Positions 1 to 7,690 of a stretch of DNA of 64,000 bases are shown one piece after another. The notes below the pieces were generated by a model. It had not been told where the DNA came from. It ran no database searches and saw only the letters and a program-made list of their open reading frames with translations. Source of the DNA: Bacillus sp. X1(2014) (lineage in GTDB: Bacteria > Bacillota > Bacilli > Bacillales_B > DSM-18226); assembly GCF_007678255.1 (NCBI RefSeq), contig NZ_VEED01000012.1, positions 1-64,000 on the forward strand. Reading direction: 5' to 3'. The position numbers and the translations under genes were made by a program. Within the stretch, counting starts at the first letter, position 1. Each line of letters starts with the position of its first letter.

Positions 1-26
1 ATAGGTGGAAAAACAGTGAAAAAGTC

Positions 27-64
27 AAAAGGGGTTCGGAAAGTAAACATTCCGAACCCCTTTT
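27..64. terminator. Bidirectional intrinsic terminator
   Basis: An 11-bp perfect stem (31-41 with 50-60, GGGGTTCGGAA arms) has an 8-nt loop and is flanked by A4 on the left and T4 on the right. It can end transcription in either direction. It lies downstream of the minus-strand acetyltransferase gene and of whatever plus-strand gene lies left of the window. Confidence 0.8.
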
Positions 65-78
65 GTCGACAATCTGAA

Positions 79-106
79 TGAGCCTGTAATCCCAGGCTCA
101 TTTTTT
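79..106 (+). terminator. Intrinsic terminator, plus strand
   Basis: An 8-bp stem TGAGCCTG/CAGGCTCA (79-86, 93-100) has a 6-nt loop and is followed by T6 (101-106). The U-tract is on the plus-strand side only, so it most likely serves a plus-strand gene left of the window. Confidence 0.75.
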
Positions 107-114
107 ATTGGTTG

Positions 115-690
115 TCACAGCTCGTTTAAAATATTTCTATTCTCAGATTCTTGGTTAAAGGTCAAGACCTCTTCAACCGGCTCGTATGATTCACCATAAA
201 AATGATGATCTTTATAGGTGTGAATCATATCATATGTTTTTCTCATGGATTCAAAAATCATTTCTTCTGATTCTTCATTAGGAGCCCAGTAGAGGATTTC
301 CATCCTATTAACCTCGTTTGTCGCTAATGATTTTCTCTCGTAACCGATAGAAACGGCATGCTTAAATTTTTCACGTTTATAAAAATGAAGCCTTTTTTCG
401 GTATCGCTATCCTCATAGTTGACTGGTTCTACTTCAAGGATAATAGGCTTTCCTTTTCGTTTTAACTTTTCCAAAAGTTTATGTCCAAGTCCCTGGCCAC
501 GTGCATTTTTTGAGACAAATAGATAATCAATAAACACAAAATTGTCTAATTCCACATACATCAAAACATGGTTTGGTCCTTCATCTTTATGATAGATGTT
601 TGAACGTTCTTTCAGTAAGGTTTCCATGTGAGCCCTTGATTTCATTTCTTCAACAGGAAAATATTGATTCAACTTTTCATACCAATGCAT
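115..690 (-). CDS. yjbC: GNAT-family N-acetyltransferase, YjbC-like
   Basis: This 191-residue protein belongs to the GNAT fold and would transfer an acetyl group from acetyl-CoA to an unknown acceptor. The acetyl-CoA pyrophosphate-binding motif A-R-G-Q-G-L-G is at residues 63-69, after the predicted beta-4 strand, followed by the usual helix. From memory it matches B. subtilis YjbC along its length, including the start (M-x-W-Y-E-K-L) and the conserved SLATNEVN segment near residue 121. In B. subtilis yjbC precedes spx; no spx gene is visible here, so that context is either off-window or absent. The substrate is unknown. Family call is firm; the gene name rests on recalled similarity. Confidence 0.8.
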   Translation of the reverse strand: MHWYEKLNQYFPVEEMKSRAHMETLLKERSNIYHKDEGPNHVLMYVELDNFVFIDYLFVSKNARGQGLGHKLLEKLKRKGKPIILEVEPVNYEDSDTEKRLHFYKREKFKHAVSIGYERKSLATNEVNRMEILYWAPNEESEEMIFESMRKTYDMIHTYKDHHFYGESYEPVEEVLTFNQESENRNILNEL

Positions 691-725
691 GGTAATACTC
701 CTTTATACGCTACTTAGTTTTTCCA

Positions 726-1040
726 TTAAAACTCAGGCAGTTGATCAAGATTATTTTCTTTGATGCCGTCTGGTTCACTGCGAATAATGTCTCGTCCATA
801 TTTATGGAAAACATCCACATGAGCAATCATTCCAGCTTTTGCTTCATTTAACGCCGTAATATAATCCAACTCGCGGCCTGTGCTTGTTTTAAACGCGATA
901 ATATCTCCATCATCGTTTTTCCTAACGGACACGAACTCTTCCTTGCCATCAGGATTACTCTGACCAGCTTCCATATGGGCTTGCTGCTGACTTGCCTGCT
1001 TGTACTCTTCATAAATTTTTTCAAAATCTTTCTGTTCCAT
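726..1040 (-). CDS. DUF3892 domain protein
   Basis: A small soluble protein of 104 residues with the DUF3892 pattern: V-R-K-N-D-D-G-D-I followed by F-K-T-S-T-G-R-E-L, then a D-V-F segment and the C-terminal R-S-x-P-D-G and N-N-L-D-Q-L-P-x-F. Function is unknown; such proteins are common in Bacillaceae. The ATG at 1040 was chosen because GGAGGTGG sits 5-6 nt before it; a GTG three codons upstream overlaps that ribosome site and is unlikely. The N-terminal third is Q/E-rich and probably helical. It sits between two minus-strand genes with a 35-nt gap to yjbC and may be co-transcribed with it. Confidence 0.75.
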   Translation of the reverse strand: MEQKDFEKIYEEYKQASQQQAHMEAGQSNPDGKEEFVSVRKNDDGDIIAFKTSTGRELDYITALNEAKAGMIAHVDVFHKYGRDIIRSEPDGIKENNLDQLPEF

Positions 1041-1163
1041 ATCTTCCACCTCCGAACATTTGTTAGTATTTTTCTTTTTAAATAAATTATCCTTGCTTAG
1101 GAAAGTTTCGAAATTTCCTCAACTGAACAAATGCCCTTTCCCATCCTAAACTGGCAAGGTTTT

Positions 1164-1652
1164 TCAATATATAACATTAGGAGTTAGGAAGGTTTGATTA
1201 TGGTCTTTTGCATACTCATCAAAATAACTAATAAATAACGAATAATGGATATTGCCCTCATCATTATAATTATTAACTAATGCCTTTGTATCTCTGCTCT
1301 TAGTCTGCAAGTACTGAATAAAACCTTCCACATATTTTATACGCCATTCCAAATATCCTAATAATTGTTTGTGTGTTTTATCTAAATTCTTATCTGGTAA
1401 TTGATAGTCAATTGCGAATTCATAGGCATGTAGGAATACGTTTCTTGTTTGAAGATATTGTTTAACTGTAGAGGTGTCATTGGAATCTTTTAATGCCTGA
1501 TCAATGGGTATGGCAATTTCTTCTGTGTACCATCTATAATACTGCTTGTATGGAGTAACATCCCCTGTTTGAAGTGAGGAAAACATGACTAGGAATAATA
1601 AAAAAACTACGAGAAAATACCCTTTTCCCCCCATCCCATCCATCCCCCTCAT
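1164..1652 (-). CDS. Small single-pass membrane-anchored protein, unknown
   Basis: The product (162 residues from the first ATG) has a glycine/methionine-rich start, one hydrophobic segment at about residues 12-28 and a roughly 130-residue extracytoplasmic helical domain rich in Tyr, Gln and Asp. There is no lipobox cysteine, so the hydrophobic segment is either an anchor or a signal peptide. The start is uncertain: three in-frame ATGs lie in the first seven codons, and the third (1634) has GAGGGGG nine bases upstream, which makes it the best-supported start. I do not recognise the family. It is followed 31 bp upstream in the genome by the stop codon of another minus-strand membrane gene's territory (1684-2577), so the two could share a transcript. 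Confidence 0.55.
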   Translation of the reverse strand: MRGMDGMGGKGYFLVVFLLFLVMFSSLQTGDVTPYKQYYRWYTEEIAIPIDQALKDSNDTSTVKQYLQTRNVFLHAYEFAIDYQLPDKNLDKTHKQLLGYLEWRIKYVEGFIQYLQTKSRDTKALVNNYNDEGNIHYSLFISYFDEYAKDHNQTFLTPNVIY

Positions 1653-1683
1653 CTACATTTTCTCAATTATATGAGTAAGAAAG

Positions 1684-2577
1684 TCAATTAAGACTTACAT
1701 GGGGTGTGGTGCCTGACACCTCTTTTACATTTTTTAAGATTAATACTAGCAGAAAGACGACAAGGAAATTTAAAATCAGTACAAGTGCGACAACGGCTGG
1801 ACTTATTTCTACCCCGGCCTGAATTTGAAGAAGGACCATTGCAGTGAGTGCGGTTAGCAAGGTAATGTCTTTGATAATGATAACGGGGCCTAGAAGGTAT
1901 CCAAACGGCTTACGTTTCATTAGAAGGATCCCTGCAATAATCCCTATTGGAACAACAAATCCCAGGTCCAATGCCTGAATAACAAGAGTGGTATAATGTT
2001 CGATTCCTTTTGGGGGAGTATGGTTCATTAGAGAGTAGACAATCTTCCCCAGCCACATCATTCCAAATACAAACGAAGCAAATAGTAAGAAACCTCCAAC
2101 TAATTTGACAGGGAGTTTTTCTGTGAAAAATAAAGGTAATTTCGAAATCTCATATGACATCATGGCCAACGTAAAAGCAAAAAAACTGGCAGACATAAGG
2201 AGTACGTAGATAAGGAACAGGGAGTTATACATAGATAGAAATGAATAGGAAGCGTAGGTATATAAAAAATAGCCTACCGTTCCAGTCAGGAGCAAATGCC
2301 CTTTTAACAGTCCTTTTCCAGACAAATAAAGAGAAAACAATAGTAACGGAACGCCCATAAATAATGTCACATAATCTTGAGCAATTGCCTGAGAAGCCAT
2401 CGATACGGAGTCATGTTGGTATAGGCCCTTCCCATAAAGTGAAACTTTTTCTCCAAAGATGGATTCATATTGATACTGACCGGGTCCTTGATTTGAAAAG
2501 ATGGTGTACATTGCAGCAGCAGTTGAGAAAATGGTAATAAAGAAGACAAGTAACCTTATGAACCTTTGATTCCTCAT
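1684..2577 (-). CDS. Multi-pass membrane protein, unknown family
   Basis: A 297-residue integral membrane protein with about seven or eight hydrophobic segments. The first spans roughly residues 7-27 and is followed by a soluble stretch of about 40 residues (30-68); the remaining segments are tightly spaced up to residue 283. It lacks motifs I can link to a transporter or enzyme class. The last codons overlap a copy of the dispersed 13-bp palindrome GGTGCCTGACACC (1708-1720), so the C-terminal residues Val-Ser-Gly-Thr-Thr appear to be repeat-derived. The ATG at 2577 is preceded by GGGAGGAAATCC, a good ribosome binding site. Confidence 0.6.
   Translation of the reverse strand: MRNQRFIRLLVFFITIFSTAAAMYTIFSNQGPGQYQYESIFGEKVSLYGKGLYQHDSVSMASQAIAQDYVTLFMGVPLLLFSLYLSGKGLLKGHLLLTGTVGYFLYTYASYSFLSMYNSLFLIYVLLMSASFFAFTLAMMSYEISKLPLFFTEKLPVKLVGGFLLFASFVFGMMWLGKIVYSLMNHTPPKGIEHYTTLVIQALDLGFVVPIGIIAGILLMKRKPFGYLLGPVIIIKDITLLTALTAMVLLQIQAGVEISPAVVALVLILNFLVVFLLVLILKNVKEVSGTTPHVSLN
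1708..1720. repeat. Dispersed 13-bp palindromic repeat, copy 1
   Basis: GGTGCCTGACACC is the reverse complement of two copies at 12234-12246 and 12301-12313. This copy is embedded in the 3' end of a membrane-protein gene. Confidence 0.7.
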
Positions 2578-2976
2578 GGTGGATTTCCTCCCTTCTAATT
2601 TAAAAAATTATCCTACTATTATCCTAAACCATTCCGTTCTATATCCCTAACTACATCCTTTCTGTTCACAAAATATTCGGAATGCCAACACTGATTATAT
2701 GAAAAAAAGGACCAATACCTTGGCCCTTTAGAAAATGCTTTATACAGAATCTAAACTTCCGAGGAAACTGTTTGATGATTCCAACATTTATAAAGTTATG
2801 TTTGCTGCACTAACGGGGATAATGGAATAAGAAATTTATGGGAATAAACTGGTTCCAAATTTTAGGTAAGCCTCTAATATTGGATTTTACTACAGTATGC
2901 TTTCATTATTTTGAAGCATACTATACAAAGCACTGTGATTTAATTAACGTTTAAGATGAAAAAGGGATGGTGTAAG
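2578..2976. other. Intergenic region with inverted repeat, no supported gene
   Basis: This 399-bp AT-rich stretch separates a minus-strand from a plus-strand gene. A hairpin at about 2706-2729 (AAAGG-CCAA arms) has a T-run on the minus-strand side and looks like a minus-strand terminator with no gene to serve. A 31-codon frame at 2735-2830 has no ribosome binding site and is not called. The only strong element is the inverted repeat at 2894-2922. Confidence 0.5.
2894..2922. promoter_or_regulatory. Perfect 9-bp inverted repeat, possible operator
   Basis: AGTATGCTT (2894-2902) and AAGCATACT (2914-2922) form a perfect inverted repeat with an 11-bp centre. It lies 55 bp before the start of the sulfite-oxidase-like gene. 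The spacing of the two arms, about two helical turns centre to centre, fits a dimeric repressor site; a cruciform or terminator is less likely since no T-run follows. Confidence 0.4.
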
Positions 2977-3567
2977 ATGAAAAAGCAGCTTCCACCTGGC
3001 CAATTCGAAACAGAAAAATGGCCAATACTGTACAAAGGGGATGTTCCCGAGTTTAATGAAATCACATGGAATTTCAGACTTTTTGGTGAGGTGAAGGAAG
3101 AAAAGTCCTTATCCTATAAAGAAATCATGGAGCTTCCGAAGACCATATCAAGCGTTAACATGCATTGTGTTACCACCTGGTCTAAATTTGATACAACTTT
3201 TGAAGGAATTGCACTTAGAGAGTTATTGAAATTTGTTGAAATTAATGAAGATGTAAAATACATTAAAATTTACGGTTACTACAATGGGGACAGATTTGGT
3301 TATTCTGCAAACCTGCCGCTAGAGCCTTTATTAGGGGACGATTCTTTGTTTGTATACCGTTGGAAGGATAAAAATCATGATTGGCATGATATTGATCAAA
3401 AACATGGTTATCCACTAAGGTTTATTCCACCAGAAATATTTTATCTATGGAAAGGCTCAAAGTGGGTTTCAGGGATTGAGTTTATGAAAGTAGACAAGGC
3501 TGGTTTTTGGGAAGAGCTTGGCTATTCGATGACAGCAAATCCATTTAAAGAAGAGCGGTACCGTTAA
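2977..3567 (+). CDS. Sulfite-oxidase-like molybdopterin enzyme (YuiH type)
   Basis: A 196-residue cytoplasmic protein of the oxidoreductase molybdopterin-binding family (sulfite oxidase fold). The key Cys64 lies in the sequence N-M-H-C-V-T-T-W-S, the position of the cysteine that ligates molybdenum, and the later blocks G-Y-S-A-N-L-P-L and G-Y-P-L-R-F-I-P-P fit the cofactor pocket. Length agrees with the short bacterial family that lacks heme and dimerisation domains. The second in-frame ATG (2977) was chosen: the protein then starts M-K-K-Q-L-P-P-G-Q as in relatives, and GGTG lies just upstream. The physiological substrate is unknown. The need for molybdopterin fits the molybdenum-cofactor genes of the purine operon, but nothing links the two directly. 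Confidence 0.85.
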   Translation: MKKQLPPGQFETEKWPILYKGDVPEFNEITWNFRLFGEVKEEKSLSYKEIMELPKTISSVNMHCVTTWSKFDTTFEGIALRELLKFVEINEDVKYIKIYGYYNGDRFGYSANLPLEPLLGDDSLFVYRWKDKNHDWHDIDQKHGYPLRFIPPEIFYLWKGSKWVSGIEFMKVDKAGFWEELGYSMTANPFKEERYR

Positions 3568-3675
3568 CACAGGCTACGAAACAAAAAGGAGGGTAAGAAA
3601 TATATAAACTTAGTTATTCGAAAAAAGGTTAAGTAAGGAAGATTTGGCAAATCCTAAGTAGAAGGAGGATTTGAA

Positions 3676-3951
3676 ATGAAATTTACTATCCGTATTTTCT
3701 TCAGGGAAAACTTTAATAATTCAATATTTGAAAGAGAGCTAAAAAAATCCTTAGAGGAAATTAGTGTATCTGTTACAAGTATTAATTTTAATCAATTTGA
3801 AGAAAAATACATACATAATAAAAGGAATATTATTGAGATAAATGTTGAAGTTAAAGGGGACTATATCGATTACAGAACCGTTTTTGGTTGTGTATTTTTA
3901 GTATTAGATGAACTTTCTTTAAATTTATCCGGATTAGATATAAATGAATAA
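3676..3951 (+). CDS. Small protein of unknown function
   Basis: A 91-residue acidic, Asn/Ile/Phe-rich protein with alternating beta-strand and helix character and no membrane segment or cysteine cluster. A near-ideal ribosome binding site (GAAGGAGG seven bases before the ATG) and the terminator right after the stop support a real, expressed gene. It follows the sulfite-oxidase-like gene by 108 bp on the same strand. Base composition is markedly AT-rich. I do not recognise the family; a phage- or plasmid-type small protein is possible. Confidence 0.6.
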   Translation: MKFTIRIFFRENFNNSIFERELKKSLEEISVSVTSINFNQFEEKYIHNKRNIIEINVEVKGDYIDYRTVFGCVFLVLDELSLNLSGLDINE

Positions 3952-4001
3952 TAGATACTGCAATTAACAGCATAATTAATTGAAAAATACATTTGTTAGG
4001 C

Positions 4002-4034
4002 AAAAAGAACAGGCTTCTAGGCTTGTTCTTTTTT
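4002..4034. terminator. Intrinsic terminator (bidirectional)
   Basis: AAAAAGAACAGGC pairs with GCTTGTTCTTTTT around the loop TTCTAG with a single G-T pair, followed by further T's. It closes the 3676-3951 gene; the A-run on the left also gives a minus-strand U-tract. Confidence 0.8.
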
Positions 4035-4073
4035 TAGATATAGGAATAAAAGGTTCATTCAATTTTTAAGTCG

Positions 4074-4380
4074 TTATAATGGCAATAATAATGCTATCCC
4101 CTCTGATATGTCAGATGTAAGCTTAACAGGCCTTTCGGTTGTGATTATTTGTGGGAACAGATAAAGTGGATGATTTTCTAATAAACGTTCAATCGTACCT
4201 GAGTCATGAGTATTTTATAATTTAATACTATCAATGCGATCAATAATTTTTTGCAACAAATCCCTCTCTTGGCCCCCTTATAACCACTTATTCTATATCC
4301 TGACAATATGTAAGTTTATCTTGGAAAAATTTATAATTTTGCTCTATAGAATCGGTTGATTTTTCCACAAAATTCCTCTG
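4074..4380 (-). pseudogene. Possible degraded coding remnant
   Basis: Minus-strand translation shows protein-like stretches broken by stops and frame changes. One frame gives an N-T-H-D-S-G-T-I-E-R-L-L-E-N-H-P-L-Y-L-F-P segment ending at a TAA (4074-4076). In the same frame, just upstream of an internal TAA, is a helical stretch with Q-K-I-I-D-R-I-D-S-I. A further helical stretch with S-I-E-Q-N-Y-K-F-F-Q-D-K-L lies in another frame near 4350. No intact start or reading frame spans the region. Otherwise this 437-bp interval between genes holds only the terminator. The parent family is not recognised. Confidence 0.3.
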
Positions 4381-4388
4381 TTTTATAA

Positions 4389-5348
4389 TTATTTAATTGA
4401 CCTACTAGTTACTGGTGGTTCATTAAACCAACCTTTTTTAACCAATAGTTTAAACCCTTTTTCTGAAAAACTTTGGACTTGTTCAATTAATTCACTTAGT
4501 ATTTTGACATGATTCTTCTTATAACTAGATACAGCAGCGTTTTGTAAATTTATTATTCCAATAGGATTTAAAAACATTATTAGATTCGTTGTTAACTTAT
4601 CTGAAAATGGTGATTCATGGACCCTATGAACGAAGCTCTCTAGTCCAGTTGTAGTACTAACTCCGTTTTCCCTGAAAATATCGGATAAAGTAGCAGCTTG
4701 ATGAAATGCTAATTTCTTGCCATCATTAATTAATTCCTTTGACTCTTCATCTTTTACCAAATCAGCAAAAACAGTGCATAGAGCAACACCAACATTATTG
4801 CATTGAAGTGCACTGGACATATGTCCTAATTCTACCGCATTAAGTGGCCTCAATTGAGTAGATATAACCTTAAACAGTTTACCCTCTCTTTCATGTGCTT
4901 TCATGTATAAAAATGGACTGTTTTGTAACAAGTTCTTTTCTTTTAATAAAACTAAAAGAGATTCATCAATTTGAATCATTTTAGTGAGGAGTTCACTAAA
5001 GAATTTCTTTACATTTATATCCGCTAGTTCTGCATATTGAGAAGCGAGAATCCGCATCCCATTTCCGGTAATATGCTTAAGAATTTCAATAATTAATTGA
5101 TCGGTAAAAAGCTTTACTGAGGAGTTATATAAATCAACTTCACTGAAAAATGGCGTTTCATTATAACCGCTGTCATTTAATAACTTTGTAGCCTCTTTTT
5201 CTTGAAATGTAGATAATGAATTGATTTCATCTAAGACACTTCTCAAATCTTTATCCTCAGCAGTGTCAATAAGATTTTTTAAAAAAATATTAACCATATT
5301 CGAACTTGATTGTAGATACCAAAGAAAGCCGAACTCATTTACGTTCAT
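4389..5348 (-). CDS. DUF3231 family protein
   Basis: A 319-residue soluble, mostly helical protein. It shows the two-repeat DUF3231 layout: each half ends with a glycine-rich helix (about residues 86-115 and 255-290), the middle has R-P-L-N-A-V-E-L-G-H, and the C-terminal half has P-F-S-D-K-L followed by K-K-G-W-x-x-E-P-P. The family is confined largely to spore-forming Firmicutes, often in several copies per genome, with a ferritin-like helical build suggested but no proven function. It is followed and preceded by AT-rich non-coding or decayed sequence, so it appears to be monocistronic. The ATG at 5348 has AAGGAGCC upstream (AGGAG nine bases before). Confidence 0.8.
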   Translation of the reverse strand: MNVNEFGFLWYLQSSSNMVNIFLKNLIDTAEDKDLRSVLDEINSLSTFQEKEATKLLNDSGYNETPFFSEVDLYNSSVKLFTDQLIIEILKHITGNGMRILASQYAELADINVKKFFSELLTKMIQIDESLLVLLKEKNLLQNSPFLYMKAHEREGKLFKVISTQLRPLNAVELGHMSSALQCNNVGVALCTVFADLVKDEESKELINDGKKLAFHQAATLSDIFRENGVSTTTGLESFVHRVHESPFSDKLTTNLIMFLNPIGIINLQNAAVSSYKKNHVKILSELIEQVQSFSEKGFKLLVKKGWFNEPPVTSRSIK

Positions 5349-5511
5349 ACAAAAGGCTCCTTCATTATTTATTTTCTCTTATTAGAATAACAAAAATATT
5401 GGTAATTATTCAGGGTATATTTCTAATTAATACATTTAGCCTCAATCTCAAACTTTATTAATAATTGTAATTTATATAATTTAGAGTTTGTTAAAAGAAT
5501 ACTAATTAAAT

Positions 5512-5982
5512 TCACTGGCACTCAGGTTTCTCTATAGTTTTTTTAATGATTTTCATTAGTAAAAGGCCTATCCAAATTCCTGGTATCACGCACAAAATTG
5601 GTAACCATATTGGGCCAAATAAAAATCCGAATATCTTGAAAGTTGATGAATATATACACCCCACTGTTACAAAGAAAGCACAAAAAACGAATGGTAAATA
5701 AGAATATTTTCTATTTCCTCCACCAGCATCTTTATAAGCATCCCACATAGCAAAAAAGTATAAACAAGGGTAAAACATTAGCCATAAGTAATCAGTTTGA
5801 GCAATGGCTTTTTCGATTTCTCCATGAAAACTAGAAATTATAACAACATTAAAATTTGCATTTACATTTATAAGGAATTCTAAAAATACAAAAACAATAC
5901 CTTTTATTAGTTTGCCATTTAAAAATTGACCAAAGCCAGGAAGAGCAATACTCCATAGTAATACTTCTTTTGAGTTAGCCAC
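5512..5982 (-). CDS. Small multi-pass membrane protein, TM2-like start
   Basis: The product, 156 residues from the GTG at 5982, has four or five hydrophobic segments. Its N-terminal block A-L-P-G-F-G-Q-F-L-N-G-K-x-x-K-G resembles the TM2-type pattern of small Bacillus membrane proteins. The GTG at 5982 was preferred because AAGGAG lies ten bases before it; the longer frame back to 6003 would put that ribosome site inside the gene. No enzymatic motif is visible and the function is unknown. Its surroundings are AT-rich and contain decayed genes. Confidence 0.55.
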   Translation of the reverse strand: MANSKEVLLWSIALPGFGQFLNGKLIKGIVFVFLEFLINVNANFNVVIISSFHGEIEKAIAQTDYLWLMFYPCLYFFAMWDAYKDAGGGNRKYSYLPFVFCAFFVTVGCIYSSTFKIFGFLFGPIWLPILCVIPGIWIGLLLMKIIKKTIEKPECQ

Positions 5983-6521
5983 ATAATTCAAGCTCCTTAC
6001 CAAGTTTCGTATAGTGTGATTATCTCAATTGTAAAAAAGACTCACACTAATTATTATTCATTAAAAACTTAATTAGTTTTTTAGAGTGGAAATAAAATTT
6101 AATATTACACCAACGTAACCTTAGAATGTCCTGCTTAACATAAAAAATGTGATGAAAAGTACAGTGATGGCATCTCATTTCTAAATATTAATAAACAGAG
6201 TTATCCAATAAAAATACGTGCTTCTATCAACTGTTTTTCCTCAATATAGATGCAGTTCTTGTCCCCATCGCTTGTGAGAATACCGTTCTGGTCATCCGTT
6301 TACGTCTAACACAATACCTGACTAATTTAGGAGTATTTGATATTGATATAACTATTTTAATTATATTGGGCTGTATATTAGCTTTAATGCTTTAAAATTT
6401 TTTCGTAACCTAACTCCCTCAAAAATAGTGAAATATTTATTGTACTAACCTACTCCTTCGTTGAACAAGGAAAAGGCTCTTGATAAATAGTTTTGGGTAA
6501 TTGTATTAAGTATCACTAATC
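5983..6521. other. AT-rich intergenic region, possible membrane-protein remnant
   Basis: This 539-bp stretch has no convincing gene. A stop-free plus-strand stretch of about 58 codons ends at a TAA (6393-6395) and reads as a hydrophobic tail (…G-V-F-D-I-D-I-T-I-L-I-I-L-G-C-I-L-A-L-M-L), but it has no start codon or ribosome site. It may be the end of a decayed membrane protein. No promoter, terminator or RNA gene was recognised. Confidence 0.35.
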
Positions 6522-6781
6522 GTGTCGAAAGAAAAAAATGGAAAAAAGTTGTTGAACAGTCTTATTGTATTATGTCTTGCTGCTTTTCCATTCCTATTCA
6601 GGGGATCAAAAATGAGGGAAAATCTAGTTGTTTATTTCTCTAAAGGTGTTTTAGCAACCCTAATTGATACTTATGTTGTTGCTAAAAAAGGGTTGCATAC
6701 CCGGTTCGTCCTTTTCCTAGAATTTTTAAAACTAACATCATTTATGATGTATTGTTTTTCCCAATTTTAACGGTAATATAA
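6522..6781 (+). pseudogene. Frameshifted, truncated CBO0543-family membrane gene
   Basis: The first frame (from GTG 6522) reads as the N-terminal half of a CBO0543-type protein: a hydrophobic helix, then R-E-N-L-V-V-Y and V-V-A-K-K-G-L. Near 6690 the family sequence jumps frame and continues as Y-P-V-R-P-F-P-R-I-F-K-T-N-I-I-Y-D-V-L-F-F-P before a TAA at 6779-6781. A single lost base in the codon for His/Tyr explains the jump. The C-terminal half typical of the family, as in the intact copy at 6960-7442, is missing. The gene is therefore broken twice, by frameshift and by truncation. Confidence 0.7.
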
Positions 6782-6820
6782 AGAAATTAGATAAATTAAA
6801 GGGTAAGCTAAATAATTAGG

Positions 6821-6845
6821 GCTGCCAACTCTGACAGCTTTTTTT
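6821..6845 (+). terminator. Intrinsic terminator
   Basis: GCTGCCA and TGACAGC (6821-6827, 6832-6838) form a hairpin with one internal mismatch and loop ACTC, followed by T7. It lies 40 bp after the CBO0543 pseudogene and was probably its terminator. Confidence 0.7.
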
Positions 6846-6935
6846 AGTAAAGTAACTCGGAGTGGACAAAGAGAGTTAAAAATCCAGTCCTATCTTTTAT
6901 AGCACTTGACTGATATATTGCATTTAACTAAATAC

Positions 6936-6961
6936 AAGGGGAAGTCTAACTGCCCCTTTTT
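6936..6961. terminator. Intrinsic terminator for the minus-strand CBO0543 gene or plus-strand read-through
   Basis: AAGGGG (6936-6941) and CCCCTT (6953-6958) enclose an 11-nt loop, with T's extending into the stop region of the gene at 6960. The U-tract is best on the plus strand. Confidence 0.5.
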
Positions 6962-7442
6962 ATTCATGAAATTTAGTTTTAAAAAACCAGTTGTGAAAAG
7001 CTTGTGTTAAGTAATCAGTTATCCAAATTGTTATAAAACTCCAATACCAAGTCCATTTTTTATATTTAATTAATTTTGTATATTTCACTGCAACTATTTC
7101 AAAGATGACTATTACAGAAGTACTAATAAAGCAATGCAGGGGTTTTAAAAGGTTAGATTTATTTTTTGGATAGTACAAACTAAATAAAGCGCACAGTCCA
7201 GGATATATAAAGTATTCAAATGAAAAAGAAGCTTTATTTGCTTTTTTGAAAAATAAGCGATATGGATAGGAAATTAAGTTTTTTTCTACCACTAGTAATC
7301 CAAAAATCCATGTTAGTGCTTGTTTAAATAAAAATACAACTAGTGTTTCACGAATTTTATTTTTTGGTGTAAATTTTATTAATAATAATGACACAATTAT
7401 CCAGGATGAAATTTCAATAGTTTTCTCTGCTTTATATTTCAT
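6960..7442 (-). CDS. CBO0543 family membrane protein
   Basis: An intact 160-residue membrane protein with about five hydrophobic helices. Family landmarks are visible: R-E-T-L-V-V-F-L near residue 31, V-V-E-K-N-L-I-S-Y-P-Y-R near 52-63, then F-E-Y-F-I-Y-P-G-L, and the C-terminal T-K-L-I-K-Y-K-K-W-T-W-Y-W. This family is widespread in Bacillus and Clostridium, often in tandem copies, and has no known function. A broken relative lies convergent to it at 6522-6781. The ATG at 7442 has AGGAGG eight bases upstream. Lysine/asparagine-rich codon use matches the AT-rich patch around it. Confidence 0.75.
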   Translation of the reverse strand: MKYKAEKTIEISSWIIVSLLLIKFTPKNKIRETLVVFLFKQALTWIFGLLVVEKNLISYPYRLFFKKANKASFSFEYFIYPGLCALFSLYYPKNKSNLLKPLHCFISTSVIVIFEIVAVKYTKLIKYKKWTWYWSFITIWITDYLTQAFHNWFFKTKFHE

Positions 7443-7690
7443 TGATTATCCTCCTTTAATAAATAGTTTTTACTTATAGAATTGATTAATTCAATTTTTG
7501 TTTAAGGTAAATTTATAATACGAAGATAATATGAAATAAAACAGTAAGGGATATTAAGCTAAGCGTTGATTCAAGAAGGATTAACGATGTTAATGTATAG
7601 TGCTCCTCTGTTTGTAAAACCAATTTACATCCATTTGGGAAATTCAAATGGCAAGAGAACCACATAATGTCCTTTTGGGGTGTGAAATGA

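Noticed and set aside
2735..2830. 31-codon plus-strand frame
   Set aside because: No ribosome binding site, no recognisable similarity, in an intergenic region with a stray terminator.
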